64,000 nt of DNA from a virus (IMGVR_UViG_3300042691_009766:1-64000); one strand, 5' to 3'. Counted from the stretch's first letter, positions 1-8,882 are shown. Translations and numbers: made by a program. The notes: generated by a model from the sequence alone, not told the origin.

Positions 1-2702
1 GAACTGGTCGCATACAGTATGACTCAACGCTAAACGTATTAAAGTATCGTGACAATTCTGGTTGGAAAACGATTGCTAGTGGTGGAAGCACGTTCTACAT
101 TGGTACTCAATCGGTATCTATCGGAAACAGTTCTGGAGATGTAACCTCTCTTGCGGGAGTTACCTCTGTAAATGGAACTACAATTCCTTCTTCAGCAACT
201 TTGCTGACTTCTACTTCTACTTCTTCATCCCTAACAAGCGTAGGTACTTTAACTGGCTTAACCATGGGTGGAGCAATTGACCTTCAGAGTTCAAACGGCT
301 CTAACGGATACAAAATTACTGGTCTTAAAGACCCTTCAAGCGATTACGATGCCACTAACAAGAAGTATGTAGACAGTGTTGCCGCTGGTCTTAATGCTCA
401 CCCTGCGGTTAACTACGCTACTACAGGTGCCCTAGGTACTGCTGGAAACCTTGTTGGTGGAACTATTACCACTACTTATTCAAATGGTACTAGCGGTGAT
501 GGTGCTACTCTTACTATTGCTACTTCTTCTAACTGGACCGCAATAACTATTGACGGTCAGTCTTTAACCGTAACAGACCGTGTTCTTATTAAGAACCAAG
601 TAGCAGGATTGGAAAACGGTATCTATACCGTAACTTCTGTCGGTGCTGTTGGAAACACAACTTCGTTCGTATTTACCCGTGCCACAGATTCTAACTCAAC
701 TCCAGAAGTTGCAGCAGGTGACACTACTTATGTTTTGGCAGGTACTGTCAATGGTGGAAACGGATTTGTTCAAACAGCAGTAATTACTGCGATTGGTACA
801 ACTGCAATTGCTTGGTCTCAGTTCTCTGGTTCATCAACTGTTCTTGCTGGTAATGGTTTAGCACCAGACGGCACAAACCCAAACCAAATAAATGTTGTTG
901 GAACTGCTGACAGAATTACTGTTGGGGCTAACTCTGTAGACATTGCTTCTACATACGTAGGTCAGACTTCTATTACTACCCTAGGAACTGTTGGTACTGG
1001 AACTTGGAACGCTACCACTATTGGTACAACTAAGGGTGGTACAGGACTTACCTCGTTTACTAGCGGTGGAGCACTTTATGCTACATCTACTTCAGCCCTT
1101 ACAACAGGCACCCTACCTGTAGCCTCTGGCGGTACTGGGGCAACCACGTTTACTTCTGGCTCACTTCTAAAGGGTGCTGGAACTGGTGCGGTTACAGTTG
1201 CTTCAGCCTCTGACATTGTTACCGCTATTGGCTCTACCGCTGTAACAAACGCTACTAACGCTACAAACGCAACCAATGCTACCAACACAGCGATTACTGA
1301 TGACACTACTACTAACGCAACCATGTACCCTACATGGGTTACCACAACTTCAGGTAACTTGCCTCAAAAGGTTTCATCTTCAAAACTAAGTTTCAACCCT
1401 TCAACTGGAACGCTTACTTCGACTGTGTTCAGCGGTTCTGGTGCGAGCCTAACAAGCCTAAACGCTTCAAACCTTGGTAGCGGAACAGTTCCTGGAGACA
1501 GAGGTGTTACCGCAGGTTCAGCGTCAGCATCGTTTGTTGAATACAATGGAACAACTGCAACCACAGGTCAGTTCGATGGTGGCACCACAACCCCTTCTGG
1601 TACAACTAGACTAAACTACGGAGGTTACCTATACGCCACTAGGTTCTATGGAGACGGCTCAAACGTAACCGCATTGAGCGGGTCCAACATTAGTTCTGGA
1701 ACTGTTGGGTTTACTTATCTTCCAAGCCTTTACATCGGTACTACCGCAATACAATCTTCTTCTGCGGCTCAGGCAATAAGCGGTATTACCTCAATTACAG
1801 GTAGTTCTGGAGCCACTCTTGCCATCTCACTACCTTCAGTAGCCACTGGCACTGGTAGGTCTATGACTTTAACTGCTGGTGCTACGTCGTTCTCTGGCGG
1901 TCCAGCAAATGGTGGTAGCGTATCTGTAACAGGTGGTGCAGCAACCGCTGGAGGTTCAGGTCTAGGAACCAGTGGTGGTAGCGTATCTATAGTCGGTGGT
2001 GCAGCGTCTTCCGTAACCGATGGTGTCGGTGGGTCAGTTTCTATTGTGGCTGGTGCGGGAGGTGCAACTGGTGTTAATGGTGACGTAACTATTGGTAGTA
2101 CCAACACAGCAAACGTTATTATTGGTTCTACTGGCGGTGCTTCTATAAAATTACCGAGCGTAGGCACCTCTGGCTTTGTAAAACTGGGCACTGGCGGAGT
2201 TCTTTCTGCCGATACCAGCACTTACTTAACTTCAAGCACAGGCGTTTCTAGCATTGCTGGAACTACAAACCAAATTACTGCTTCTGCTTCAACAGGTTCT
2301 GTAACATTGTCTTTGCCTTCAGCCGTCACTATTACTGGTGCAATGACTGCTGGTTCGTTTGTAAAAACATCTGGAACATCTAGCCAGTTTTTAAAAGCAG
2401 ACGGCTCTGTAGATAGCAGCACCTATCTAACATCGGCAACAGGTGTTACAACTGTAAACGGCTCTTCTGGAGCAATTACAAATATCGCTAGAAAAGCAAC
2501 TCAAGTGGGTGCTGGCTCAGGAACCACCATTTCATGGACTAATACATGGTCAACTAACCTAGTGACTGCTCAAGTTTATGACACTTCTACTTCCACCGCT
2601 ACTCTGGTTGAGTGTGACATTACAGCAACTACCTCTGCTGTAGTTGCTACATTCGCAAATTCTGTAACTTTGAGCAACTACACACTAGTTATCACTGGAT
2701 AG
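1..2702 (+). CDS. Tail fibre-type structural protein (5' end outside window)
   Basis: The frame is open from base 3 with no stop, so the gene begins before this window; an internal TTG at 201 is not the real start. About 900 residues are visible. They are rich in Gly, Ser, Thr and Ala, and short beta-prone motifs recur (GGTGLTS, GGTGATT, SGSNISSGTV). An Asn-Ala-Thr triplet run lies near base 1250. The segment QYDSTLNVLKYRDNSGW near the visible N-terminus and the LPVASGGTG linkers are typical of phage fibre shafts. It heads a block of fibre genes reaching to about 6070, so adsorption to the host is the likely role. No enzymatic domain is visible and the receptor is unknown. Confidence 0.8.
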   Translation, partial: TGRIQYDSTLNVLKYRDNSGWKTIASGGSTFYIGTQSVSIGNSSGDVTSLAGVTSVNGTTIPSSATLLTSTSTSSSLTSVGTLTGLTMGGAIDLQSSNGSNGYKITGLKDPSSDYDATNKKYVDSVAAGLNAHPAVNYATTGALGTAGNLVGGTITTTYSNGTSGDGATLTIATSSNWTAITIDGQSLTVTDRVLIKNQVAGLENGIYTVTSVGAVGNTTSFVFTRATDSNSTPEVAAGDTTYVLAGTVNGGNGFVQTAVITAIGTTAIAWSQFSGSSTVLAGNGLAPDGTNPNQINVVGTADRITVGANSVDIASTYVGQTSITTLGTVGTGTWNATTIGTTKGGTGLTSFTSGGALYATSTSALTTGTLPVASGGTGATTFTSGSLLKGAGTGAVTVASASDIVTAIGSTAVTNATNATNATNATNTAITDDTTTNATMYPTWVTTTSGNLPQKVSSSKLSFNPSTGTLTSTVFSGSGASLTSLNASNLGSGTVPGDRGVTAGSASASFVEYNGTTATTGQFDGGTTTPSGTTRLNYGGYLYATRFYGDGSNVTALSGSNISSGTVGFTYLPSLYIGTTAIQSSSAAQAISGITSITGSSGATLAISLPSVATGTGRSMTLTAGATSFSGGPANGGSVSVTGGAATAGGSGLGTSGGSVSIVGGAASSVTDGVGGSVSIVAGAGGATGVNGDVTIGSTNTANVIIGSTGGASIKLPSVGTSGFVKLGTGGVLSADTSTYLTSSTGVSSIAGTTNQITASASTGSVTLSLPSAVTITGAMTAGSFVKTSGTSSQFLKADGSVDSSTYLTSATGVTTVNGSSGAITNIARKATQVGAGSGTTISWTNTWSTNLVTAQVYDTSTSTATLVECDITATTSAVVATFANSVTLSNYTLVITG

Positions 2703-2711
2703 GATTAGCCT

Positions 2712-3524
2712 ATGCCAAAACAATTATCAACTTTCGACATAAACGGACGACTACTTCTCTCAGGTGCTTCAGGCACTAACGGTCAGGTATTAACTTCTGG
2801 TGGTTCTGGAACTACCCCTACTTGGACTACTGTTGGTGGAACATTTACTGGCGGAACATTAACAAGCGATTTAATTCTTGCAGCAGGTTCTGGAAGCGTA
2901 GAGCCAATTAGATTCCAAGTCAACTCTGTTGCACCAACAGCCACCTCTGGTGCTATGGACTACGATGGCGACATCTTTTATGCCGTTACATCTGGTACTG
3001 CTACTGGAAGATTAATGGTTCCAGCAATTGCCCGTGTATTTTCTAACGCAAACGCAACTGCGGCTACCACTAACTCGTCTCAATCTATTTTCCAGGCAGG
3101 TGCTAGAGCACTTACTTTGGAAGCGGCTAAGACTTACTACTTCCGTTTGAATTTAGGTGTTAACTTTACATTCTCAGCAGTACCTGCCGCCATTCAGTTG
3201 GTTCCTACATTTAGCCAAACTCCTGTAGCAATAAACTATAGTGCGGTTTTTGCTTCAGGTACTTCTGGTGGTGTTCAGTCATTTAGAACTACTTCTACTT
3301 CTGCTGTAAGCGTTAGCCCGTCACTTAGTGCCAGCGTTACTGGAGCCACAATTCTAGTAGAAGGTTTCTTTAGAACTAATGCTACAACTGGTGGAACTGT
3401 GGAGTTTAAATACCAAATTTCTACTGGTGGTGGCTCCTCTGCTACAGCACAAACAGGAACGCTTTTGGAAATTCAAAAGATTGGTACAGGAGCACCTGGA
3501 ATTATCGCTGGAGCGTGGGCTTAA
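2712..3524 (+). CDS. Tail fibre-like structural protein
   Basis: A 270-residue Gly/Ser/Thr/Ala-rich protein, nine bases after the large fibre gene. The N-terminal part (DINGRLLLSGASGTNGQVL, about residues 9-27) carries the G-T-N-G-Q-V-L-x-S motif common in phage fibre repeats. The C-terminal two thirds alternate polar and hydrophobic residues like a beta-sandwich (for example YYFRLNLGVNFTF). There is no Cys and no recognisable catalytic motif. Its stop overlaps the next start (TAATG). It is probably a fibre or fibre-tip subunit; the exact place in the virion cannot be read from sequence. Confidence 0.7.
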   Translation: MPKQLSTFDINGRLLLSGASGTNGQVLTSGGSGTTPTWTTVGGTFTGGTLTSDLILAAGSGSVEPIRFQVNSVAPTATSGAMDYDGDIFYAVTSGTATGRLMVPAIARVFSNANATAATTNSSQSIFQAGARALTLEAAKTYYFRLNLGVNFTFSAVPAAIQLVPTFSQTPVAINYSAVFASGTSGGVQSFRTTSTSAVSVSPSLSASVTGATILVEGFFRTNATTGGTVEFKYQISTGGGSSATAQTGTLLEIQKIGTGAPGIIAGAWA

Positions 3525-3667
3525 TGAACCTCAATGAATTATTAGAACAATTTGGTAAAGACGGTTATGTAAGCCCTGATGACCTAAAACTAGTCGCTGA
3601 GGCAGTAAAACTACTAGCGACTAAGGTGGAAGAACTAGAGGCTCAGGTTCAGGCTTTATCTAACTAA
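3524..3667 (+). CDS. Small predicted coiled-coil protein (47 aa)
   Basis: ATG at 3524 shares a base with the preceding TAA, the TAATG coupling used throughout this genome. The 47-residue product is acidic. Its second half (about residues 22-46) has hydrophobic residues spaced three to four apart (LKLVAEAVKLL, VEELEAQVQAL), as in a coiled coil. It sits between two fibre genes, so a small trimerisation or chaperone role for fibres is possible. It resembles no named family that I can identify. Confidence 0.65.
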   Translation: MNLNELLEQFGKDGYVSPDDLKLVAEAVKLLATKVEELEAQVQALSN

Positions 3668-3705
3668 GTTTAGCCCTACAATAAAATAAGACTTTAGGAG
3701 ATTTC

Positions 3706-5244
3706 ATGCCTGTAAAAACCACTATTCAAGTACGTAGAGATACTGCGGCTAACTGGAACTCTGCCAACCCTGTTCTGGCTGCTGGTGAAATTGGCTACGA
3801 GACAGACACCAAATACTTTAAGATTGGTGATGGCACAACTAAATGGAACGGTGCCAATAACGATGGCGTAAATAAACTTCCATACCAAAACCAGGCTGGA
3901 CCTACTGGTGCTACTGGAGCCACTGGTGCTACTGGAGCGACTGGACCTGCTGGTGCTACTGGAACAGCGGCTACTATTGCTGTCGGTACAGTAACAACAG
4001 GTTCTCCTGGTTCCTCAGCAACCGTTACCAACGCTGGCACTTCATCTGCTGCGGTATTTAATTTCTCTATTCCCAAAGGTGATGCGGGAACTAACGGTAC
4101 TAACGGTACTAACGGCACCAACGGTAGAGGATTTAACGGAGTAACTTCCACAAGTTCTGTTGCCGTTGGCACAGGCTCTAAAGTATTCGCTGTTGCATCT
4201 ACTGGTGCATACGCCATTGGTACAAGAGTTAGAGTTGTGAACACTGGCACTCCAGCCAATTATGTTGAAGGTGTTATTACTTCTCTTACTTTAGACTCAT
4301 CTATAACTGTAGATGTCGATACTGTTGGTGGTTCGGGAACCATAACCGCATGGACTTTTACTGTTGCAGGTAACGTTGGTGCTACTGGTGCCACTGGAGC
4401 GACTGGAGCGACTGGACCTACTGGTGCTACTGGTGCTACTGGACCTACGGGTGCTACGGGACCTACTGGTGCCACTGGTGCGGCTGGTGCTACGGGGGCA
4501 ACTGGAGCGACTGGGGCTGGGTTTGACGGGATTACTTCTACATCTTCTGTGAGCATTGGTACTGGTTCAAAGACAATCACCGTAAATAAAATTGGTGCTT
4601 TGGTTCAGGGAACAAGGATAAGAGTTGCTAGTTCCGCTACTCCAACAAATTACATGGAAGGTGTAATTACCTCCATTTCAACTCTTACTATTATCTTCAC
4701 TTCGGATAATACTTCTGGTACAGGCACTATTTCCTCATGGAACATCACTGTTGCTGGAGACAAAGGAACTCCAGTTCCTGCTGAATATACTGAACTAGCC
4801 ACTGGAGCAATAAGTTATTCGGGAGGTCCTTCGTCAAATATTGCGTTAACAACAAGCCTTGTCTCAACTGGGTACAGAAAACTAGTTGTTGTCTTTTTAG
4901 GAGCAACCTCAGGTACAGGAACATTTTCGTTAAAGATTAATAGCACAACTACTACTGGGTATGCCTATACCTACAGCAATTATGGGTCAACTTCATTAAA
5001 TTCTACTACTTCTGGTGCGTCATACAACATTGGCAATGGCTCAAGCCTTAGTACAGGGGAAATAATTAACATAGAAATAATTGAGCCTGGATATAACCTA
5101 ACCAATAAAAATGTTACTTGGACTAACGGAAGTGGTTTTGGGTTTGGTACTAACCCCAACGTAACCGCCCCTGTAACCGCACTTTACTTTTCTGCCGCTA
5201 CTACAACCCCTGGATTCTCTTGGACTGTTTATGGAGTTAAGTAA
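3706..5244 (+). CDS. Collagen-like tail fibre protein
   Basis: 512 residues, with an AGGAG ribosome site at 3695. The N-terminus ([28 protein letters not shown]) is the short domain found at the start of many phage fibre and tropism proteins. Collagen-like Gly-X-Thr triplets follow at about residues 65-86 and 225-272, with a GTN repeat at about 128-142. A roughly 70-residue beta domain occurs twice, each time after a Gly-rich block: [15 protein letters not shown] at about 145 and [15 protein letters not shown] at about 276. The C-terminal 150 residues are a separate beta-rich tip. The triplets imply a trimeric fibre shaft. Confidence 0.85.
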   Translation: MPVKTTIQVRRDTAANWNSANPVLAAGEIGYETDTKYFKIGDGTTKWNGANNDGVNKLPYQNQAGPTGATGATGATGATGPAGATGTAATIAVGTVTTGSPGSSATVTNAGTSSAAVFNFSIPKGDAGTNGTNGTNGTNGRGFNGVTSTSSVAVGTGSKVFAVASTGAYAIGTRVRVVNTGTPANYVEGVITSLTLDSSITVDVDTVGGSGTITAWTFTVAGNVGATGATGATGATGPTGATGATGPTGATGPTGATGAAGATGATGATGAGFDGITSTSSVSIGTGSKTITVNKIGALVQGTRIRVASSATPTNYMEGVITSISTLTIIFTSDNTSGTGTISSWNITVAGDKGTPVPAEYTELATGAISYSGGPSSNIALTTSLVSTGYRKLVVVFLGATSGTGTFSLKINSTTTTGYAYTYSNYGSTSLNSTTSGASYNIGNGSSLSTGEIINIEIIEPGYNLTNKNVTWTNGSGFGFGTNPNVTAPVTALYFSAATTTPGFSWTVYGVK

Positions 5245-5849
5245 TGCGTGGTGGCGGAGCCGATAACGGTAAATTCAGCATAGATTATGAAGCCAAATCC
5301 ATGTATGAAGGAATTGGCGAAGAACTAGGTGCTACCGTTGGTGTAGATGTTGATTGGTGGAGATGGCAAGAGTACTACTTAAGAGACAACTATACAGACA
5401 TTGTAGATGACATCTATGATGTCTCTTCGTCTGTTCCTGAAAAAGGTAGACGCTGGATGTTGCCTATAAAAATGCCTGTAGTTATGGCTCAGTTTGTTCG
5501 TGGTACAAACGTCATGAATGAACGTGGTTTCTATGTTGTTGACACCCTACGCCTTGTAATTAACGTAGGAGAAGTAAACAGATTTTTACCTACACTTTTA
5601 ACCGATTCTAACAACCACATTAAAGATAGAATTGTGTACAGAGGAGAAGTCTTTGTTCCTACCAGAGTACTACCAAGAGGTTCTTTCGGATACCGCTGGG
5701 CAGTAGTCACCGTGGATTGTAACCAAATGAACCCCGAAGAATTGGTAAACGACCCACAGTTCCAAAACTATGCTTTGCCATCTAAATCAGAATTCAGAAC
5801 CTACGGATACGGAACAAGTACTTACGGCTCTGACCTTTACGGAGAGTAG
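5244..5849 (+). CDS. Structural protein of unknown fold, possible neck or fibre attachment
   Basis: 201 residues; the start overlaps the stop of the collagen-like fibre gene (TAATG). It is not low-complexity like its neighbours. It has a Trp/Tyr-rich N-terminal part (DVDWWRWQEYY), a central region of charged and beta-prone segments (GFYVVDTLRLVINVGEVNRFL) and a Tyr/Gly-rich tail (YGYGTSTYGSDLYGE). The position between fibre and tail genes suggests a virion component. A connector or fibre-attachment role is a guess; I do not recognise the family. Confidence 0.5.
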   Translation: MRGGGADNGKFSIDYEAKSMYEGIGEELGATVGVDVDWWRWQEYYLRDNYTDIVDDIYDVSSSVPEKGRRWMLPIKMPVVMAQFVRGTNVMNERGFYVVDTLRLVINVGEVNRFLPTLLTDSNNHIKDRIVYRGEVFVPTRVLPRGSFGYRWAVVTVDCNQMNPEELVNDPQFQNYALPSKSEFRTYGYGTSTYGSDLYGE

Positions 5850-5854
5850 AAAAT

Positions 5855-6070
5855 ATGCCACTAGTTAAACCCACTGTAGGACAGTCTTCTTGGGGCGGAA
5901 CCCTAAATACTGCCCTAGATTACCTAGACACTAAAGTTGGTCCATGGACCGCAGTACCCGCTACCGCAACTTCTTCAGGTACAGCAGGACAATTAGCCTA
6001 CGCATCTGGTTATCTATATGTATGTGTAGCAACTAACACCTGGAGACGTGTAGCCCTAAGTAGTTGGTAG
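5855..6070 (+). CDS. Small fibre-associated protein (71 aa)
   Basis: A short neutral protein. N-terminal motif VGQSSWGGTLNTALDYLD resembles the segments that begin fibre or tail-spike modules in phages. The C-terminal motif GQLAYASGYLYVCVATNTWRR resembles the final strands of fibre tip domains. It may be a detached fibre tip or a duplicated fragment of one. No catalytic residues are apparent. Confidence 0.55.
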   Translation: MPLVKPTVGQSSWGGTLNTALDYLDTKVGPWTAVPATATSSGTAGQLAYASGYLYVCVATNTWRRVALSSW

Positions 6071-6072
6071 TC

Positions 6073-6204
6073 ATGCCTTTTAAGTCTGAAGCACAACGTA
6101 AATGGATGTATGCTAATGACCCTAAAATGGCGGCTAAATGGGAAGCACACACACCAGAGAAGAAACTTCCTAAAAAAGTAAAGAAGAAAACGAGGAAAAA
6201 ATAA
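6073..6204 (+). CDS. Small basic phage protein, SEAQRKWMYAN family (43 aa)
   Basis: First of the tandem tiny basic genes. ATG at 6073 follows the previous stop by two bases. The motif FKSEAQRKWMYANDPKMA at residues 3-20 is a short conserved motif I recognise from many phage genomes, usually without an assigned function. The last 15 residues are almost all Lys, Pro and Arg. The stop shares a base with the next start. Confidence 0.7.
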   Translation: MPFKSEAQRKWMYANDPKMAAKWEAHTPEKKLPKKVKKKTRKK

Positions 6205-6413
6205 TGGCTCTACCTAGACCAAAAAAGCAGCATAAGACCAATGTGTCAAACACTAAAGACTCTATTGGTAAAGGCGAAAAGACCGTAAAGGCACAGCACA
6301 AAGGTAACATTAAAAAGAACCCTACCGATACTGCTGGAGAAAAGGTTCACAGCCGCTACAGTACTACAGGTAAAGGACCTCGCAAGAAGGTCGGATTTAA
6401 GAGGGACAAATAA
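6204..6413 (+). CDS. Small basic protein (69 aa)
   Basis: Lys-rich throughout, with motifs KPKKQHKTNVSNTKDS and STTGKGPRKKVGFKRDK and no hydrophobic core of any length, so it is likely disordered or folded only on nucleic acid. Both ends use TAATG overlaps. Its 3' end (AAGAGGGACAAA) doubles as the ribosome site for the next gene. Function unknown. Confidence 0.7.
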   Translation: MALPRPKKQHKTNVSNTKDSIGKGEKTVKAQHKGNIKKNPTDTAGEKVHSRYSTTGKGPRKKVGFKRDK

Positions 6414-6700
6414 TGCCTACATCTAAAGACCCTAGACTAGCCCGTGCTGGTGTATCAGGCTACAACAAGCCTAAGCGTACTCCAGACCATCCAACTAAGT
6501 CACACATTGTTGTTGCTAAACAGGGTGACCAAGTTAAGACTATTCGTTTTGGACAGCAAGGTGTTTCTGGTTCTCCTAAAAAAGAAGGAGAGTCTGCGTC
6601 TTATCGTAAGCGTCGTGAATCGTTCAAGGCTCGTCATTCAGCAAACATTTCTAAAGGTAAGATGTCTGCGGCATACTGGGCAGACAAGGTTAAATGGTAA
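6413..6700 (+). CDS. Small basic conserved phage protein (95 aa)
   Basis: Contains SHIVVAKQGDQVKTIRFGQQGV (about residues 30-51, quoted in part) and ends SKGKMSAAYWADKVKW. I recognise this pattern as a small protein conserved across unrelated phages, including marine ones, but it has no established function. The beta-prone VKTIRFGQQGV stretch suggests a small fold rather than pure disorder. It may be the most informative member of this cluster for a structural search. Confidence 0.75.
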   Translation: MPTSKDPRLARAGVSGYNKPKRTPDHPTKSHIVVAKQGDQVKTIRFGQQGVSGSPKKEGESASYRKRRESFKARHSANISKGKMSAAYWADKVKW

Positions 6701-7011
6701 TGGCTAAAAAGTTAAAACCAACAGCCATAGTTAAAAGCACCGCTGAGGCTTATGCTAAAGGCGTAATGACTACAGGTCGTAAGCAAAAGAAAATTGCTAA
6801 AGATACGTCTATGCTTCCTGCTGAACGTCAGTTATATGTTGACCGTGAACATCAAGTTGCTAATGAAATTGCCCCACAGACGGTGCGAAGTGCAATACAG
6901 TTTGCCGCTAAAAAAGGTGTTTCTTTACGTAAAGTCAAAACAGCATACTACACTGGTGCTGTTAAAGGTGTTGTTAAAGGTGCGGTGGAGAACATGAGGA
7001 ATCGTGGCTAA
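6700..7011 (+). CDS. Small basic protein (103 aa)
   Basis: I chose ATG at 6700 rather than 6694 because it shares a base with the upstream TAA, matching the pattern of the other genes here. The protein is basic but mostly helical in character (AAKKGVSLRKVKTAYYTGAVKGVVKGAVENM in the last 40 residues, quoted only by pattern: A-A-K-K-G to E-N-M). It has no Cys. The 3' end overlaps the GTG start of the next gene by eight bases. Function unknown. Confidence 0.7.
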   Translation: MAKKLKPTAIVKSTAEAYAKGVMTTGRKQKKIAKDTSMLPAERQLYVDREHQVANEIAPQTVRSAIQFAAKKGVSLRKVKTAYYTGAVKGVVKGAVENMRNRG

Positions 7012-7213
7012 AGTAAAGACTCAAGACGGTGTACGCCACACAGTTACTAAGAATAAAAAAGGCGAAATAATCGTTGACCACACCGATAAAAAAGGTGGCA
7101 AATACGACAAGATGAACCTTACCAAGGTTGCTGGCTCTAAGACAGTTAAAGATGGCGTAAAGGCGACTCGTAAGTGGCATAAAGAGAACCCACAGAAGAA
7201 AGGTAAAAAATAA
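7004..7213 (+). CDS. Small basic protein (69 aa), GTG start
   Basis: GTG at 7004 lies inside the end of the previous gene, whose 3' end reads GTGGCTAA. Lys-rich; motifs KGEIIVDHTDKKGGKYD and RKWHKENPQKKGKK. The final Lys-Lys-Gly-Lys-Lys is encoded by AAGAAAGGTAAAAAA, which can also serve as the ribosome site for the gene at 7213. No known domain recognised. Confidence 0.7.
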   Translation: MAKVKTQDGVRHTVTKNKKGEIIVDHTDKKGGKYDKMNLTKVAGSKTVKDGVKATRKWHKENPQKKGKK

Positions 7214-7473
7214 TGGCTAGTTCACTAAGTCCTAAGCAGTTTAAAGCACGAGCAGCAGCAGGTGCTCCTTTAGCAAAAGGTGTTAAAGGTCGTCAAGAAG
7301 CATTAATGAACATGGATTCTAATTCGAGAGAAGTGGCTGAAAGTAAAACTAGAGCCCGTTCAACTTCGCCCACTAAAGGAAAACAAAACATTGTAAACCG
7401 ATACAGCGGTGTAGTTACTGGAAGCACCAAGAAAGCAACTAAGTTTACGGTTAGAGAAAAACGAGTTAAGTAA
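7213..7473 (+). CDS. Small basic protein (86 aa)
   Basis: Starts by TAATG overlap. Arg/Lys/Ser-rich with little hydrophobic content; motifs SPKQFKARAAAGAPLAKGVK near the N-terminus and TKFTVREKRVK at the end. It resembles its neighbours in composition but shares no clear sequence with them. Function unknown. Confidence 0.7.
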   Translation: MASSLSPKQFKARAAAGAPLAKGVKGRQEALMNMDSNSREVAESKTRARSTSPTKGKQNIVNRYSGVVTGSTKKATKFTVREKRVK

Positions 7474-7670
7474 TGGCAGCAAAAAAACCAGCAAAAAGTA
7501 AATCTAGGGTCAATGAGGCTGGCAACTATACTAAGCCAGAACTTCGTGAACGTCTATTTAAAAAGATTAAAGCAGGTACTAAGGGCGGAGACCCAGGTGA
7601 GTGGTCTGCCCGTAAAGCACAACTTCTAGCCGCAGAATACAAGAAGGCTGGCGGAGGCTACAAGAACTAA
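7473..7670 (+). CDS. Small basic protein with GGDPGEWSARKAQLL motif (DUF5872-like)
   Basis: 65 residues. The segment KPELRERLFKKIKAG followed by GGDPGEWSARKAQLLAAEY and a final AGGGY is a pattern I associate from memory with the DUF5872 type of small basic proteins in phages and environmental bacteria. A profile search would settle it. No enzymatic function is known. It is paired with the next gene, which has a similar affiliation. Confidence 0.7.
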   Translation: MAAKKPAKSKSRVNEAGNYTKPELRERLFKKIKAGTKGGDPGEWSARKAQLLAAEYKKAGGGYKN

Positions 7671-7912
7671 TGGCTAAAGCAAAACCTCAACAGTCACTAG
7701 ACAAGTGGACTAAAGAAGAGTGGACTACCTCAGATGGAAAACCATCTAAGGGTAAGAAACGCTATCTTCCAAAGAAGGCTTGGGAGGACCTAACTCCTGG
7801 TGAGAAGGCTGCTACTAACCGTGCGAAGAAAAAGGGTGATGGTGGAAAGGCTGGTAAGCAGTTTGTTCCTCAGCCTAAGAAGATTGCTAAGAAGACAGCG
7901 AGACATAGATAA
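7670..7912 (+). CDS. Small basic protein with KWTKEEWTTSDGKP motif (DUF5872-like)
   Basis: 80 residues; motifs SLDKWTKEEWTTSDGKPSKG, RYLPKKAWEDLTPGEKAA and a tail QFVPQPKKIAKKTARHR. The pattern matches, from memory, a widespread basic domain seen alone or fused in phage and environmental bacterial proteins. The C-terminal tail is Lys/Arg-rich and suited to DNA binding. It follows the preceding DUF5872-like gene by a TAATG overlap. Confidence 0.7.
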   Translation: MAKAKPQQSLDKWTKEEWTTSDGKPSKGKKRYLPKKAWEDLTPGEKAATNRAKKKGDGGKAGKQFVPQPKKIAKKTARHR

Positions 7913-8142
7913 TGGCTAAAAAAAGTACAGTTACTATCCATAAGTGGGACCAGCAAAACGGTAATGGCTATGAGGTTGTTTGCGACAGCCCAAATCATGA
8001 TGGTGGGTTTGCCATGGCTGAGACAATGGCTGAGGCTAGAGAGTTAAAGAAATCTCCAGAAAATTGGTGTATGGGTTGTAACAGCGAAAAAAACTCATCA
8101 AATAACCCTAATATGGGGAGGCAGTTCAATGGCGGAGACTAA
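7912..8142 (+). CDS. Small protein with possible zinc site (76 aa)
   Basis: Less basic than its neighbours. It holds three Cys in CDSPNHDGG (about residue 24) and CMGCNSE (about residues 54-57), which with a nearby His could bind one metal ion. The middle (AMAETMAEARELKKSP) is helical. The end overlaps the next gene by 14 bases. Function unknown. Confidence 0.65.
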   Translation: MAKKSTVTIHKWDQQNGNGYEVVCDSPNHDGGFAMAETMAEARELKKSPENWCMGCNSEKNSSNNPNMGRQFNGGD

Positions 8143-8419
8143 GAAGTTTGGACCCTATAAGGGCTCTAAAGCCAATGGTGGCAGACCAATCTATGTCTAC
8201 AAAACTAAGCAAAAAGATGGTACTTGGAAAACCACAAGTAAAAATAAGGCTAGAGCAGACTACGAAAGCAAACATGGTAAACTGAGTAAAGATACTGATG
8301 TTGACCATAAAGATAATGGTGGGCGTAAAGGTCGGGATGGCATGAAAAACCTTCAAGCCATGAGCCACTCTAAGAACGTGGCTAAAGAGAACAAGCGTAG
8401 AGCAGGAAAGAAGAAGTAA
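8129..8419 (+). CDS. HNH-like small basic protein (96 aa)
   Basis: The segment VDHKDNGGRKGRDGMKNLQ followed by AMSHSKNVAKEN matches the layout of HNH_3-type nuclease cores (V-D-H-x-D-G ... N-L-x-x-x-S-x-x-N-N). The first His of the pair, the N-L and the downstream Asn are present. The C-terminus is RRAGKKK. It could be a small HNH endonuclease or a derived DNA-binding protein. No other nuclease domain is attached, and its place in the basic cluster is unusual for a homing nuclease. Confidence 0.55.
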   Translation: MAETKKFGPYKGSKANGGRPIYVYKTKQKDGTWKTTSKNKARADYESKHGKLSKDTDVDHKDNGGRKGRDGMKNLQAMSHSKNVAKENKRRAGKKK

Positions 8420-8743
8420 ATGGCAGTAACTAAAAAGACCTTAGCCAAAGACACCAAGAAATACGCAGGTCAAACAGTCCGATTTCGTGCAACTAAAGAA
8501 GTTGCAAAACAAACAGGCGTAGAAGGTAAGTCCTGGAAAGATGCTAGAGATTTTACTCCTAAGCAAGAAAAGGCTTATAGAGCGTTTAATAAGGCTGATA
8601 GGGAACTTGGTAAAGGTGTAGGAGAAAAAGTTACACCTAGAAGTAAGGGTCAAAACACTAAAATTACTAAGAGAGTCAACCAGTCTATTGTTGCTCGTGG
8701 CGGCAAGCCAGTAAAGACTTACACAAAGAAAGCAGGTAAGTAA
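8420..8743 (+). CDS. Small basic protein (107 aa)
   Basis: Starts directly after the previous stop. Strongly basic, Lys/Arg/Thr-rich; motifs RFRATKEVAKQTGVEGKSWK and TPKQEKAYRAFNKADREL suggest a central helix pair. The tail KTYTKKAGK is encoded by a purine-rich run (GCAGGTAAG) that can act as the ribosome site for the next gene. Function unknown. Confidence 0.7.
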   Translation: MAVTKKTLAKDTKKYAGQTVRFRATKEVAKQTGVEGKSWKDARDFTPKQEKAYRAFNKADRELGKGVGEKVTPRSKGQNTKITKRVNQSIVARGGKPVKTYTKKAGK

Positions 8744-8880
8744 TGGCTGCAAAGAAACCTTGTACTTGTGGAACATGTCCAGCATGTAAGACAAAGAAGA
8801 ACCCTAACATGAAGCGTGACCAGAGTCTTGCAGCCCGCAAGAAGAACTCTCTAGGCAAAGTCCGTGGAGGAAAGAAGTAA
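8743..8880 (+). CDS. Cys-rich basic microprotein (45 aa)
   Basis: TAATG start at 8743. The N-terminus carries CTCGTCPAC (Cys 7, 9, 12 and 15), a compact C-x-C-x2-C-x2-C arrangement suited to one zinc ion or a small metal cluster. The rest is basic (KTKKNPNMKRDQ, GKVRGGKK). The combination of a metal knot with a basic tail suggests nucleic-acid binding, but this is inference. Confidence 0.65.
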   Translation: MAAKKPCTCGTCPACKTKKNPNMKRDQSLAARKKNSLGKVRGGKK

Positions 8881-8882
8881 AA

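Noticed and set aside
1076-2422. Several reverse-strand open frames in the first fibre gene
   Set aside because: Low-complexity Pro/Val/Ala products mirror the Gly/Thr/Ser codons of the fibre. No ribosome sites.
3795-4580. Reverse-strand PVAPVAPVA-type open frames under the collagen-like fibre
   Set aside because: Direct complement of the Gly-X-Thr repeats, not real proteins.
8129-8419. Homing endonuclease mobile element
   Set aside because: The HNH-like core is not attached to a second domain and the gene is coupled within the basic array, with no intron-like break in a neighbouring gene.
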